Source of the DNA: Halobacillus_B rhizosphaerae
Lineage (GTDB): Bacteria; Bacillota; Bacilli; Bacillales; Halobacillaceae
Direction: 5' to 3'
NCBI RefSeq assembly: GCF_046719735.1
Contig: NZ_JAUTWQ010000012.1
Span: forward strand, 1-64,000
Length of the DNA: 64,000 nt
This document shows positions 16,768 through 26,062 of this stretch, piece by piece; the stretch's first letter is position 1, and every line of letters starts with the position of its first letter. Made by a program: the position numbers and the translations under genes. The notes under the pieces were generated by a model, which was not told the origin of the DNA, searched no databases, and was given only the letters and a program-made list of their open reading frames with translations.

Positions 16768-18123
16768 ATGGAAGCAAAGCAGTATAAGCTTTCTTCTCAT
16801 TTACGGTTTATTATTCCGTCCCTTTTAGGGATTATTTTATTTATGGTGCCGATTTATGATCCAAAAGAAGATTCCGTCACCATTCCAATTGCTATTTTAG
16901 CCGGCTGGGTCGAAACATGGCTCGAAAATCAATTATCCTTTATTATGATGCTCATCATTTCTATTACTGCGATTTGTACCTTAGTAGTAAAAGCCATGAA
17001 AAAGGAAAAGCTGAACAAACTCCCATTCTTTCAATCCTTATTTGACGTACCCATTGTATGGGTAATTACCCGCGTGTTCGGGATGATTTTTGCCATTATG
17101 GTCTACTTCCAAATTGGACCCGATGCGATTATTTCTGGCGACAATGGCGGCTTATTATTAAACGATCTCTTACATGTATTATTTGCCGTCTTTCTATTTG
17201 CTGGGTTATTTTTACCGCTGCTATTAAATTACGGTTTATTGGAACTGTTCGGAGTTCTATTAACTAAATTTATGCGTCCGCTGTTTAAACTTCCGGGACG
17301 TTCTTCGATTGACTCTCTAGCTTCATGGCTGGGAGACGGAACAATCGGGGTCTTGCTGACAAGTAAACAGTATGAAGAAGGCTATTATACAAAACGGGAA
17401 GCTGCCGTCATTGGGACGACATTCTCCGTAGTATCCATCACCTTTAGTTTAGTGGTAATTAATAAAGTCGGTCTTTCCTCCATGTTTATTCCGTTTTATT
17501 TAACCGTGGCTTTAGCTGGATTCGTGGCTGCCTTGATCATGCCAAGAATTCCACCGCTTTCAAGAAAAGCCGATACCTATGTCACAGAGGAAGCCGATGA
17601 AATCGATGAGAGCATTCCCGATAAGCACAACGTGTTCACGTATGGCTATCAGCAAGCTGTCGACCGCGGAAGTAAAGCCAGCGGCGCTGGGGATTTCTTC
17701 AAGCAGGGAGCTCAGAATATCCTGGACATGTGGATGGGAGTAGCCCCTATTGTTATGGCGCTTGGAACGGTTGCTCTTGTGATCGCTAACTCTACCCCAT
17801 TCTTCCAGTGGCTGGGTGTCCCATTTATTCCGTTCCTTGAACTGCTGCACATTCCTGAAGCTCAGGCAGCGTCTGAAACCATCCTAGTCGGTTTTGCTGA
17901 TATGTTTCTTCCTGCAATCCTCGGGTCATCGATAGACAGTGAAATGACTCGGTTTATTATTGCCAGTCTATCGGTGACACAGTTAATTTATATGTCTGAA
18001 GTGGGTGGCTTAATATTGGGCTCAAAAGTCCCTGTAAATCTGCTGGAACTCTTTATTATCTTCCTGCAAAGAACGATTATTACTTTACCAGTTATTGCAC
18101 TAGCCGCTCACTTTTTATTTTAA
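16768..18123 (+). CDS. YjiH family membrane protein, nucleoside-recognition (Gate) domain
   Basis: Integral membrane protein of 451 residues with about ten hydrophobic segments, similar to the YjiH family that carries the nucleoside-recognition Gate domain. Motifs: LASWLGDGTIGVLLTSKQYEEGYYTKREAAVIGTTFS-like region near residues 182-225 and SETILVGFADMFLPAILGSSI near 365. A charged cytoplasmic loop sits around residues 265-305. Substrate is unknown; transport of nucleosides or small peptides is only suggested by the family name. CAGGAGCG upstream supports the ATG. Followed by hairpin copy 2 and convergent with the DJ-1 gene. Confidence 0.8.
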   Translation: MEAKQYKLSSHLRFIIPSLLGIILFMVPIYDPKEDSVTIPIAILAGWVETWLENQLSFIMMLIISITAICTLVVKAMKKEKLNKLPFFQSLFDVPIVWVITRVFGMIFAIMVYFQIGPDAIISGDNGGLLLNDLLHVLFAVFLFAGLFLPLLLNYGLLELFGVLLTKFMRPLFKLPGRSSIDSLASWLGDGTIGVLLTSKQYEEGYYTKREAAVIGTTFSVVSITFSLVVINKVGLSSMFIPFYLTVALAGFVAALIMPRIPPLSRKADTYVTEEADEIDESIPDKHNVFTYGYQQAVDRGSKASGAGDFFKQGAQNILDMWMGVAPIVMALGTVALVIANSTPFFQWLGVPFIPFLELLHIPEAQAASETILVGFADMFLPAILGSSIDSEMTRFIIASLSVTQLIYMSEVGGLILGSKVPVNLLELFIIFLQRTIITLPVIALAAHFLF

Positions 18124-18171
18124 TTTAAACTCTTATTAGAAGATTAGAGCAAGTATGATTGGAAAGAACTA

Positions 18172-18230
18172 AAAAAAGGCGAACGATGATGGAATCATGT
18201 AGTTAACATTTCATCATCGTTCGCCTTTTT
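18172..18230. terminator. ATCCGAACGATGATGG hairpin, copy 2
   Basis: aaaaggcgaacgatgatgg pairs with tcatcatcgttcgcctttt. The stem keeps its pairing although ATCCG is changed to AGGCG on both arms, a compensatory change. Lies between the convergent yjiH-like and DJ-1 genes. Confidence 0.85.
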
Positions 18231-18275
18231 AATGGCTAATAAACCTCAATCCCCTGAAATTACAGCTCTGCACCT

Positions 18276-18935
18276 TTATTGCAGCTGTCTGATGACAGCT
18301 TGAGCCGTACTTAAGCTGGATTGAGGGTTTTGTCCAGTTACAAAGTTTCCATCCACTTCCACATGGTCCTGAGAAGTTCCAGAAACGATAAACTCTGCCC
18401 CCTCTTCACGCAGCTTATCTTCCAGTTTAAAAGGCAGGAGCTTCTCTACTTTTGCTTCCACTTCCTCCTCATTCGTAAATCCTGTGATCTTAACTCCAGA
18501 CACAATAGACTTTCCGTTCTTATCTTTAACGCCTATAAATCCTGCTGGCCCGTGACAGACTGCACTAATGGTTTTCTTTTCTTCAACAAAATGTTCCAGA
18601 ATCTTTCCGAGCTCCTGATTTTCCGGAAAATCAAACATTGTACCATGGCCTCCTGAAAGGAAAACAGCATCAAATTCCGCAGGCTTCACTTGCTCCAGCG
18701 GGATCGTATCTCTTAGGGGCTCCATGACGCCATCCCATATATCAGGCAAGTCATTGCTGTAACTATTCGGATCAATCGGGATCTTTCCCCCTTTAATACT
18801 AGCTGCCGTAATTTCAAACCCTGCCTGCTTAAACTCCATCGAAGGTTCTACAAATTCCTGCAGCCATAATCCCGTTTCATGCTTTTCATCCATTTGCTTC
18901 GTATTCGTAACAATCATCAGTATTTTTTTAGCCAT
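18276..18935 (-). CDS. DJ-1/PfpI superfamily protein, Hsp31-like
   Basis: Class I glutamine-amidotransferase-like fold of 219 residues, similar to Hsp31/YDR533C-type proteins, reported as glyoxalase III or deglycase-like holdases. The nucleophile elbow is SAVCHGPAGF with Cys near residue 133 followed by His, and the glutamate-side motif LSGGHGTMFDFPEN lies near residue 93. The N terminus KILMIVTNTKQMDEKHETGLWLQEFVEPS is typical of the HchA/Hsp31 branch. AAGGAGGGA upstream of the ATG sets the start. Single gene, cytoplasmic. Confidence 0.88.
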   Translation of the reverse strand: MAKKILMIVTNTKQMDEKHETGLWLQEFVEPSMEFKQAGFEITAASIKGGKIPIDPNSYSNDLPDIWDGVMEPLRDTIPLEQVKPAEFDAVFLSGGHGTMFDFPENQELGKILEHFVEEKKTISAVCHGPAGFIGVKDKNGKSIVSGVKITGFTNEEEVEAKVEKLLPFKLEDKLREEGAEFIVSGTSQDHVEVDGNFVTGQNPQSSLSTAQAVIRQLQ

Positions 18936-19000
18936 GAAAATATCCCTCCTTAGTCAGTTACCTTCTATTGTTTACCAAATCATAATGATCCATGCCTTAT

Positions 19001-19125
19001 CAAAAGCGGAAGCGCCTTGGGGAGCTGCGACAAGCATAAGCAAAACCATGGCGTGGCGTTTTTTGCCACAGAATGGGATTGCTTATGTCACGAGCAGCTA
19101 GGCGCTGCAGCTGGATGATTCAAAA
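19001..19125. repeat. Long imperfect palindrome, GGAAGCGCCTTG type
   Basis: gcgcct pairs with aggcgc, gagctgc with gcagct, and cataagcaa with ttgcttatg, giving a nested cruciform about 110 bp long. A second, partial unit (aaaagcgaagaggagcgttt) follows to about 19190. From memory, similar units recur in other Bacillaceae. Part of the 364-bp gap between DJ-1 and the acyltransferase. Confidence 0.6.
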
Positions 19126-19206
19126 GCGAAGAGGAGCGTTTAGATCCTCCGGGCTAGGCCAGCGGCTGCAAGAGGGGCGATCTCCCCCCTTCTTTTACTC
19201 CACAAC

Positions 19207-19246
19207 ACAAAAAACCCGAACCAATGTAAATCAATGGTTCGGGTTT
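19207..19246. terminator. CCCGAACC-family terminator
   Basis: AACCCGAACCA pairs with TGGTTCGGGTT across tgtaaatca, with an A run on the left; on the minus strand this gives a T run. It lies after the acyltransferase stop on the minus strand. Confidence 0.8.
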
Positions 19247-19299
19247 GCTGGTGAAAAATCAATTCTATTGTCGTAATTTCTTTATGATCTTCCTCATGG

Positions 19300-20310
19300 T
19301 CATGCGGAAGATTGTTTATTTGTCAGCCTTGACCACCAATTTTGAATGCGACTTGTTCTTACTTCAATAACCGGCTGGGTCAGCGTACGTATAGGATTAG
19401 TAGATAGCAGCAATACAATCGCCGCAGACATGATCGCTAAGCCTAACAAGTCCAAAATGTTATCCACTTTAAACAGGTCTTCGTGTCTGAAGAATTGAAT
19501 AAAGAATCCATGTAGCAAGTACACATAAAGCGTCCTGCCTCCGAAATTTGTTACACGGAATTGTTTATTCGGTACCCAAGAAAGTACGCTGATGGTCATA
19601 AGGGCTCCAAGGACATAAACAACCAGACGGAAGATCCCTCCCATTTCAGGGGTGCCCAGCACATCATAAGATTTAGAACCAAGCAGCCAGCCGGAACTGA
19701 TATCCGGGAAGGCAGCAATTAAACCGGCAACTACGAGCATCATCACTAAGCCCGCTTCCTTCACTCTCACTGAACGCAACTTTTGCATATGTTCTTTGGT
19801 TAACCAATAACCCGCAAGGAAGAACGGAAAAAATACAAAAGTTCGTGACAGGCTGAAGAATTGCCCAATATCACTGAAATATCCAATAACTAGACCAATC
19901 TCTAGGGAAATGGCGATTCCCATAATTGGCGGAATTCTTTTGAACCAATACAAGAGAATGTGCCAGCAAAACAAGCTGAACAGGAACCATAGGGACCAAT
20001 GCGGCAGAAATGGACCATTCAGCCAGCCGTCGTCTCCCATTATAAAAAAGTACCCAGTATATACCAATTGGAAAATCAAATACGGTAAAATTAATTTCCG
20101 AGCTAATTTCAATACATAATCTTTATTTCCGGCGCCTTTAGCAAAAAAGCCGGAAAGGAATATAAATGCAGGCATGTGGAACGTATAGATCCACGTATAG
20201 AGCGTGTAAATGGGCCTGGAATCATGTGTGAACGGTTCAATCATATGGCCAAACACGACAAGGAATATTAATAGTAATTTTGCATTATCAAAGAAGGCAT
20301 CCCTTTTCAT
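19300..20310 (-). CDS. Acyltransferase family 3 membrane protein (YkrP-like)
   Basis: Integral membrane O-acyltransferase family protein with about ten helices. The opening FFDNAKLLLIFLVVFGHMIEP carries the conserved His of the family (about residue 21), and FHMPAFIFLSGFFAKG is the second typical motif. There is no extracellular SGNH domain, so it is the short form seen in YkrP/YkfT-like proteins rather than OatA. The modified polymer or sugar is not known. Three in-frame starts exist (20319 GTG, 20313, 20310); AAAGGG with 8-nt spacing favours 20310. Single gene. Confidence 0.82.
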   Translation of the reverse strand: MKRDAFFDNAKLLLIFLVVFGHMIEPFTHDSRPIYTLYTWIYTFHMPAFIFLSGFFAKGAGNKDYVLKLARKLILPYLIFQLVYTGYFFIMGDDGWLNGPFLPHWSLWFLFSLFCWHILLYWFKRIPPIMGIAISLEIGLVIGYFSDIGQFFSLSRTFVFFPFFLAGYWLTKEHMQKLRSVRVKEAGLVMMLVVAGLIAAFPDISSGWLLGSKSYDVLGTPEMGGIFRLVVYVLGALMTISVLSWVPNKQFRVTNFGGRTLYVYLLHGFFIQFFRHEDLFKVDNILDLLGLAIMSAAIVLLLSTNPIRTLTQPVIEVRTSRIQNWWSRLTNKQSSA

Positions 20311-20319
20311 CATCTTCAC

Positions 20320-20767
20320 CCTTTATAGTTAGCAGTTATCTATACAAATTACACACACGTCTGTTTAATCTCTTCAATAAAACCTTATTCTATATTTACC
20401 ACAAAACAGAAAGATATATAGCAAAAACTTCACTTTTTAAAAGAACTGTAATTATTCTGTTAAACTGACCTGCACTTGTCTCTAAATTGTAATGAATAAT
20501 AATGAAAGATGCAGGGCATAAGGGGAATCCCCCCAATCCAAAGACGACAATCCGGAGACTCTACTTTGTTCATAAGTGGGAACCTAGAAGAACAAAAAAA
20601 GAACGTTGATGGAGTAATGTTGGTAACATTCCATCAACGTCCGGATTTAATAATGGCAAAATGACTTCTGTCTCTTCCTCTTATCTAGCATTTCATCCAT
20701 CATCTTTATATGACCGGATGTTAAAGCTGCTTGTTAATCGTGGGAAGTGTTTAATATTCTGATTCCC
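20320..20767. other. 448-bp intergenic region
   Basis: Between the start of the acyltransferase gene and the stop of the aminopeptidase gene (both minus). It holds the acyltransferase promoter region (AT-rich, 20330-20470) and hairpin copy 3. Between 20480 and 20590 I see nothing. Confidence 0.5.
20599..20648. terminator. ATCCGAACGATGATGG hairpin, copy 3 (diverged)
   Basis: gaacgttgatgg pairs with ccatcaacgtcc; the stem is shifted to GTTGATGG by paired changes. The right flank aatggcaaaatgacttctgtctcttcctc matches the flank of copy 8. Downstream of the M29 aminopeptidase. Confidence 0.75.
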
Positions 20768-22009
20768 TTATTCAAATTCGATAGCCCAGGAGCCTTTGCG
20801 GAAGATCGGTTCAAAGCTGCCGTCCTGCGTTTCTCCGTCGATATCAAGCTCGGCAGATCCCATCATAAAGTCTTCATGGATAAGGCTGTCATTCACGCCG
20901 TTCTCATTCATCTGTTCTTTATTCATAGCTGGTCCTTCTTCAATATTGGTTGGGTAAGCTTTACCCAGCGCCAAGTGGCAGGAAGCATTTTCATCGTACA
21001 AAGTGTTGAAGAAGATATGACCAGATTGGGAGATCGGGGATTCATTGGGTACAAGAGCGACTTCTCCTAATCGTTTTGCCCCTTCATCCGTTTCAAGTAA
21101 ATGCTTTAATGTATCTTCTCCGGATTCTGCCTTGTAGTCAACAATCTTGCCATCTTCAAAAGTGAGAGTGAAGTTTTCAATCAAGTTGCCCCCATAATTT
21201 AACGGTTTTGTACTTGAAACTCTTCCTTGCACTCCGTATTTATGCGGCATGGTAAACACTTCTTCCGTCGGCATATTCGGATTAAATTCAATGCCTTTAT
21301 CCGAAGTAGCTGAACCTCCGTGCCAGATATGATTATCTACAAGCTCGATCGTCAGCTCTGTACCAGGAGCGTTATAGTGAAGACGCTTGTACTGTTTTTC
21401 GTTTAAGAATTCGCGAGCCTGACGAAGCTTATCATTGTGCTTATTCCAAGCTTCGATTGGATCTTCCTGGTCAATTCGGGTAATTTGGAAGATCTGCTCC
21501 CATAATTTGTCCTGAGCTTCTGCCGTGGAAACGCCAGGAAATAGCTTTTCAGCCCATGCTTTCTGAGGGTAAGCAATGATGGTCCAGGTGGTTTTATCAT
21601 TCATAATATAATCACGATAATTCGTCAGCGCTTCGGCACTAGCTTTATTCGCGCGGGCTACGCGTTCGGAATCTACGTCTTTCAACAGATCAGGATTCGG
21701 CCCGTAAACAGACATGAGTGAATAGCCGTCTTCCACCATTTTCTCAAGTCCTTCTGCCTTCCATTTTGGAAAGTTTTCCAGCACTGTCATGGGTGCATTC
21801 TTCATTTTAAGATAAGTAAGTACTTCGTCGCCCCATTCAATATGGACGTCTTTTGCTCCTTTGCCGTAGGCTTTAGCGGCAATCGTTCTCACAAGATCTG
21901 CGGATTCGATGGGAGCATTGATAATAAGCCCCTGATCTTCTTGGATATTTACCCCTTTCTTCAAGGCAAGTTCTGCATACTTTTCTAATTGCTGCTGGTG
22001 TGTTGTCAC
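20768..22009 (-). CDS. M29 family aminopeptidase, first paralogue
   Basis: Metallo-aminopeptidase of the thermophilic aminopeptidase T / AmpS family, which trims N-terminal residues from peptides in the cytoplasm. 413 residues is the family length. Metal-binding residues are expected in NMPTEEVFTMPHKYGVQG (about 247-264), the following Glu-rich segment, and ENASCHLALGKAYP (about 340) with the HEDFMMGS motif near residue 378. Starts with GTG: GGAGG lies 8 nt upstream and no ATG fits. Single gene. A close paralogue of 414 residues lies at 59097-60341. Confidence 0.92.
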   Translation of the reverse strand: MTTHQQQLEKYAELALKKGVNIQEDQGLIINAPIESADLVRTIAAKAYGKGAKDVHIEWGDEVLTYLKMKNAPMTVLENFPKWKAEGLEKMVEDGYSLMSVYGPNPDLLKDVDSERVARANKASAEALTNYRDYIMNDKTTWTIIAYPQKAWAEKLFPGVSTAEAQDKLWEQIFQITRIDQEDPIEAWNKHNDKLRQAREFLNEKQYKRLHYNAPGTELTIELVDNHIWHGGSATSDKGIEFNPNMPTEEVFTMPHKYGVQGRVSSTKPLNYGGNLIENFTLTFEDGKIVDYKAESGEDTLKHLLETDEGAKRLGEVALVPNESPISQSGHIFFNTLYDENASCHLALGKAYPTNIEEGPAMNKEQMNENGVNDSLIHEDFMMGSAELDIDGETQDGSFEPIFRKGSWAIEFE

Positions 22010-22174
22010 TATTCATACCTCCATTTGGTCAAAAGTAATAATTCTATTATTTCATATTTTCAAAATCATTCCCACTTATTGCTATTCGCCTGCTAGTTAT
22101 CATCCATTTTTGAGTTTTGAAAAATTGCACAGGGCCTAAAGCACACCGAAAAGAAAGGACCTGCTAGAAAGAAA

Positions 22175-23602
22175 TCATTTCTCTTTCTTAAACATGCTGA
22201 TGGCTTGCTTCCGCATAACTTTATGATCAATCAGGGGATCAGGGTAATCTTCTCCGATCCTGCAACCTGCCTCCCGCTGTTCTTCTTCAGACATTTTTCC
22301 AGGTTCGTGGATATACTTTTTGGGCACATTTTCAAGTTCAGGTACCCATTCTTTAATAAACCTGCCATGGGGATCAAACCGTTCTGACTGTCTTGTTGGG
22401 TTGAAAACGCGGAAATAAGGTACAGGATCTGTACCAGTAGAAGCGGCCCACTGCCAGCCGCCAATATTTGAGGCTGGATCATAATCAACGAGCCGTTCCG
22501 AGAAATAACGTTCCCCTAAACGCCAGTCCATTAATAAATCTTTTGTCAAAAAGGAAGCCACAGCCATGCGCAGCCGATTGTGCATCCATCCTGTTGTGTT
22601 CAATTGACGCATCGCGGCATCAATAAGCGGAAATCCTGTCTTGCCTTCTTTCCAGCAGGTTAATATATCTTCATCATATTCCCAGGGCAGTTCACGGTAT
22701 TTCTCCACCATTTCCTCGTCCGCCGCGTTCGGATAATAATGAAAGATCATATTATAGAAATCCCTCCATGCGATCTCCTGTATAAATGTATCTGCCCCTT
22801 TTACTCCAGCCTTTCCTGCTGTTTCTTCTAGGACTCTATGGTAAATAGTTCTAGGTGAAATCGCACCTGTCCGTAAATAACGGGACATCAGGCTGGTCCC
22901 ATCCACGGCTGGAAAGTCGCGGTCATGGTCATAGTCATAAATAGCTCCATCAAGAAACCAATCCAGCCGCTCCAGAGCCGCTTGTTCGCCAATCCCATCC
23001 CAGTCGTTCTGACATTGTTTCATCAGGCTGTCATATTTATTCCTGCCTTTTTTATAGGAACTTTGGTGATCAGCGGCATGCTGCTTAAGCTTCTGGTGAT
23101 CTACTTTTCTCCTTAAAGGCTTGTCCAGCTTCTGCCATTGTTTGAAATAAGGCGTGAAAACCTTATAATATCCACCATCTTTCTTTTCAATCTCACCTGC
23201 TGAATGAATGTGATGGTCAAGCGACTTATACACGTTTATTCCTTTGTCATGCAGCCAGTTAACCAGCTGATCATCTCGTTTCTTGCCGAACCCGCTCTCA
23301 TCATAATTAAAATAAAAACCTTTTATGCTGCTTTCATTATTTACTAATTGCTGAAAGGCGTGCTCCAGCTCCCCGTATAGAAAATGCACAGGTGCTTTCA
23401 GGTCCTCACAATCGCTTACAAACGACTGCAATGTTTGGAAATAGTAATCATGACGGACGGTAAAGGTGTCAATTAAATCAGGGTGAATGTGATAAAACAG
23501 AAGGACTCGATCATCTGCCTCTGCATCTTGTACCGCTTGAGCGAGAGCAGTGTGATCCTGCAAACGTAAATCCTTTCTGAACCAGACGACTCTTACAGCC
23601 AT
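22175..23602 (-). CDS. phr: Deoxyribodipyrimidine photolyase (cryptochrome/photolyase family)
   Basis: Light-driven repair of UV pyrimidine dimers using FAD. The N-terminal Rossmann domain (RVVWFRKDLRLQDHTAL, residues 3-19) would hold an antenna pigment; the C-terminal helical domain binds FAD: TSLMSRYLRTGAISPRT, EIAWRDFYNMIFHYYP, GKTGFPLIDAAMRQLNTTGW, NIGGWQWAASTGTDPVPYFR. These are hallmark motifs of class I CPD photolyases, and 475 residues fits. It follows the riboflavin operon on the same strand, separated by a terminator, so it probably has its own promoter. Confidence 0.93.
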   Translation of the reverse strand: MAVRVVWFRKDLRLQDHTALAQAVQDAEADDRVLLFYHIHPDLIDTFTVRHDYYFQTLQSFVSDCEDLKAPVHFLYGELEHAFQQLVNNESSIKGFYFNYDESGFGKKRDDQLVNWLHDKGINVYKSLDHHIHSAGEIEKKDGGYYKVFTPYFKQWQKLDKPLRRKVDHQKLKQHAADHQSSYKKGRNKYDSLMKQCQNDWDGIGEQAALERLDWFLDGAIYDYDHDRDFPAVDGTSLMSRYLRTGAISPRTIYHRVLEETAGKAGVKGADTFIQEIAWRDFYNMIFHYYPNAADEEMVEKYRELPWEYDEDILTCWKEGKTGFPLIDAAMRQLNTTGWMHNRLRMAVASFLTKDLLMDWRLGERYFSERLVDYDPASNIGGWQWAASTGTDPVPYFRVFNPTRQSERFDPHGRFIKEWVPELENVPKKYIHEPGKMSEEEQREAGCRIGEDYPDPLIDHKVMRKQAISMFKKEK

Positions 23603-23675
23603 CCCCCCGCCCCCTTTCCTTCAAATAAGTTCTTCTGCCTATTAGCGATTTCCCTTAAATTTGATTCAAAAACAT

Positions 23676-23714
23676 AAAAAAGCCGTTTCAGGGAGTTCAT
23701 TCCCTGAAACGGCT
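23676..23714 (-). terminator. Terminator of the riboflavin operon
   Basis: A 14-bp perfect stem AGCCGTTTCAGGGA (23681-23694) with its complement (23701-23714), loop GTTCAT. On the minus strand it ends in a T run, directly after ribH. Confidence 0.92.
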
Positions 23715-23720
23715 TGTCCA

Positions 23721-24188
23721 TTAATCAAGTAATCGATTTAAATTGGCCATTTCAATGGCTGCTGTTGCGGCTTCCCAGCCCTTATTTCCGGCTTTCGTTC
23801 CTGCCCGTTCAATTGCCTGCTCAATTGTATCAGTGGTAATCACTCCAAAGATTACAGGGACACCGCTTTGCACAGAGGCTTGAGACACACCTTTAGCTGC
23901 TTCGCCGCATACGTAATCAAAATGGGGAGTGGAGCCGCGAATTACAGCTCCGAGGGTAATGACAGCGTCATATTTACCGGAATTCGCCATTTTTCCAGCG
24001 ACCATCGGGACTTCAAAAGCTCCCGGCACCCAGGCCGCTTCCACTTGGTCAAGATCTACACCATGACGCTTCAAACCATCGGCAGCTCCTTCATACAGCT
24101 TGCTCGTAATAAAGTCATTAAAGCGTGCTACGACAATCCCGATTTTTAAACCGCTTCCTACTAAATCTCCTTCTAATGTTCTAACCAT
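23721..24188 (-). CDS. ribH: 6,7-dimethyl-8-ribityllumazine synthase
   Basis: Condenses the ribA product-derived pyrimidine with dihydroxybutanone phosphate to lumazine, the last but one step of riboflavin synthesis; family members form 60-mers or pentamers. Motifs match B. subtilis closely: IVVARFNDFITSKL, WVPGAFEVP, LGAVIRGSTPHFDYVC, GVPVIFGVITT, RAGTKAGNKGWEA. 155 residues from the ATG at 24188. The frame opens three codons earlier at a GTG, but AAGGAG abuts that GTG, so the ATG with 8-nt spacing is preferred. Last gene of the rib operon. Confidence 0.97.
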   Translation of the reverse strand: MVRTLEGDLVGSGLKIGIVVARFNDFITSKLYEGAADGLKRHGVDLDQVEAAWVPGAFEVPMVAGKMANSGKYDAVITLGAVIRGSTPHFDYVCGEAAKGVSQASVQSGVPVIFGVITTDTIEQAIERAGTKAGNKGWEAATAAIEMANLNRLLD

Positions 24189-24200
24189 TTTTACCACTCC

Positions 24201-25394
24201 TTAATAATGAAATAAATGTCCCATTTTCGATTGCTTTGTTCTTAAGTAATTTTCATTCTCTTTGCGTGACTCCATTTGAATGGGCACTCTTTCGACCACT
24301 TCCAAATCGTAACCGCCCAAGCCGGAAATTTTCTTCGGATTATTCGTGAGCAATTTCAACTTGGAGATTCCGAGGTCCCGCAGAATTTGCGCTCCCACTC
24401 CATAGTCTCTTAAATCAGGGCCGAATCCCAATTTTTCATTGGCTTCGACTGTGTCGAGTCCTTCTTCTTGAAGTTTATAAGCAAATAATTTATTCAGCAG
24501 ACCAATCCCTCTGCCTTCCTGCCGCATATATAAAAGCACACCGCTGCCATTTTCAGAAATCTGCTTAAGAGCATTATGAAGCTGAGGTCCGCAGTCACAG
24601 CGGTATGAACCGAACACATCCCCCGTTAAACACTCGGAATGAACCCGTACCAGGGTAGGTTCACCAGCTTTAATCTCACCTTTAATTAAGGCAATATGAT
24701 CCTTATAATCAATATCATTGCTATAAGCGACCGCACGGAAATCTCCATACTCCGTGGGCAGGCTGACTTCTACTTCCCGCTTTACATGATTTTCATTTTT
24801 GTGGCGGTATTGAATGAGATCCGCAATCGTAATCATTGGAATGTCAAATTCATCTGCCATCTTCCGTAGATCAGGTACTCTGGCCATAGTGCCGTCATCT
24901 TTAATAATTTCACAGATCACTCCTGCCGGCTTTGAGCCAGCCAGAACGGCTAAATCAACGGATGCTTCAGTGTGCCCTGCTCTTCGCAGTACGCCGCCCT
25001 CTTTAGCTACCAGCGGGAAAATATGACCAGGACGCTGGAAGTCGCTTGCTGTAGTTTCGGTATCCAGCATTTTCCGAATCGTTAACGCACGCTCATCTGC
25101 TGAAATACCAGTGGTCGTATCCTTATGATCGACACTCACTGTAAAGGCTGTCTTGTTAGGGTCTGTGCTATTGTCGACCATCGGCATCAGTTCGAGGTCA
25201 CTTGCCAGCTTATCCGTAATGGGAGCACAAACCAGACCTTTGCCGTACGTAATCATAAAATTAATCATCTCAGGGGTCGCATGCTCGGCAAGTCCGACTA
25301 AATCGCCTTCATTCTCACGATCTTCATCATCACACACGATAACAACCTTTCCCATTTTTAATTGTTCAATGGCTTTTTCTATAGAATCAAACAT
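24201..25394 (-). CDS. ribBA: Bifunctional dihydroxybutanone-phosphate synthase / GTP cyclohydrolase II
   Basis: Residues 1-200 form the DHBP synthase (CDDEDRENEGDLV, RAGHTEASVDLAVLAG), which makes the four-carbon unit from ribulose 5-phosphate. Residues ~205-397 form GTP cyclohydrolase II with the zinc cysteines in SECLTGDVFGSYRCDCG and the RQEGRGIGL and LTNNPKK motifs. This fusion (ribA in B. subtilis) supplies both precursors of lumazine. 397 residues, 12 bp before ribH and 17 bp after ribE. Confidence 0.97.
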   Translation of the reverse strand: MFDSIEKAIEQLKMGKVVIVCDDEDRENEGDLVGLAEHATPEMINFMITYGKGLVCAPITDKLASDLELMPMVDNSTDPNKTAFTVSVDHKDTTTGISADERALTIRKMLDTETTASDFQRPGHIFPLVAKEGGVLRRAGHTEASVDLAVLAGSKPAGVICEIIKDDGTMARVPDLRKMADEFDIPMITIADLIQYRHKNENHVKREVEVSLPTEYGDFRAVAYSNDIDYKDHIALIKGEIKAGEPTLVRVHSECLTGDVFGSYRCDCGPQLHNALKQISENGSGVLLYMRQEGRGIGLLNKLFAYKLQEEGLDTVEANEKLGFGPDLRDYGVGAQILRDLGISKLKLLTNNPKKISGLGGYDLEVVERVPIQMESRKENENYLRTKQSKMGHLFHY

Positions 25395-25411
25395 CGTTTC
25401 ACATCCTCTTT

Positions 25412-26062
25412 TTATGCATATCCGTTCCCTTTCAGAAACTCTTTAGTGATGTTAGAGCCTTGTTCTTCCTGCTTATCGTTCTTTAAAAAATGGGCCACAT
25501 ATTTACTCAGCATATCGATTTCTATGTTCACTTGATCACCGGGAGCTTTTACGCCTAATATCGTATGCTCCATCGTATGCGGGATCAAGGATATAGTCAC
25601 CTTGTTATCCACGGCACCGAATACGGTTAGGCTTGTGCCATCGACTGTAATGGAGCCTTTATGCACAAAATAGCTGCTAAGGTCCGAGGGCATTTCAATT
25701 TCATAATAAACCGCATTGGATTCGGGCTTCTTAGAAACAATGGTACCCGTCCCGTCGACATGGCCTGAAACTAAGTGTCCGCCAAATCGTCCATTTGCTG
25801 CCATTGCCCGTTCCAGATTCACTTTACTTCCCTGCTTTAATTGATGCAGGTTAGTAGCACGGAAGGTTTCGGGCATCACATCAAATTGTACGTCCCGCTC
25901 CGTAAAGCTGGTTACGGTTAAACAAACACCATTTATAGAGATACTTGCCCCAAGCTCCACATCGGTAAGAACTTCTTTGGCCTGAATATTCAATTCCAGC
26001 GATTCCGTTTTGCTAGTAATGGCTTTTACGGTTCCAATTTCTTCTACAATTCCTGTAAACAT
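25412..26062 (-). CDS. ribE: Riboflavin synthase alpha subunit
   Basis: Dismutates two lumazines to riboflavin. Two repeated lumazine-binding barrels: MFTGIVEEIGTV at the start, SINGVCLTVTSF and GGHLVSGHVDGTG in the first, and DGTSLTVF, SLIPHTMEHT in the second. 216 residues fits. The ATG follows the ribD stop with no gap; AAGGAGGGG lies inside the end of ribD, so translation is coupled. Called ribB in older B. subtilis naming. Confidence 0.96.
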   Translation of the reverse strand: MFTGIVEEIGTVKAITSKTESLELNIQAKEVLTDVELGASISINGVCLTVTSFTERDVQFDVMPETFRATNLHQLKQGSKVNLERAMAANGRFGGHLVSGHVDGTGTIVSKKPESNAVYYEIEMPSDLSSYFVHKGSITVDGTSLTVFGAVDNKVTISLIPHTMEHTILGVKAPGDQVNIEIDMLSKYVAHFLKNDKQEEQGSNITKEFLKGNGYA

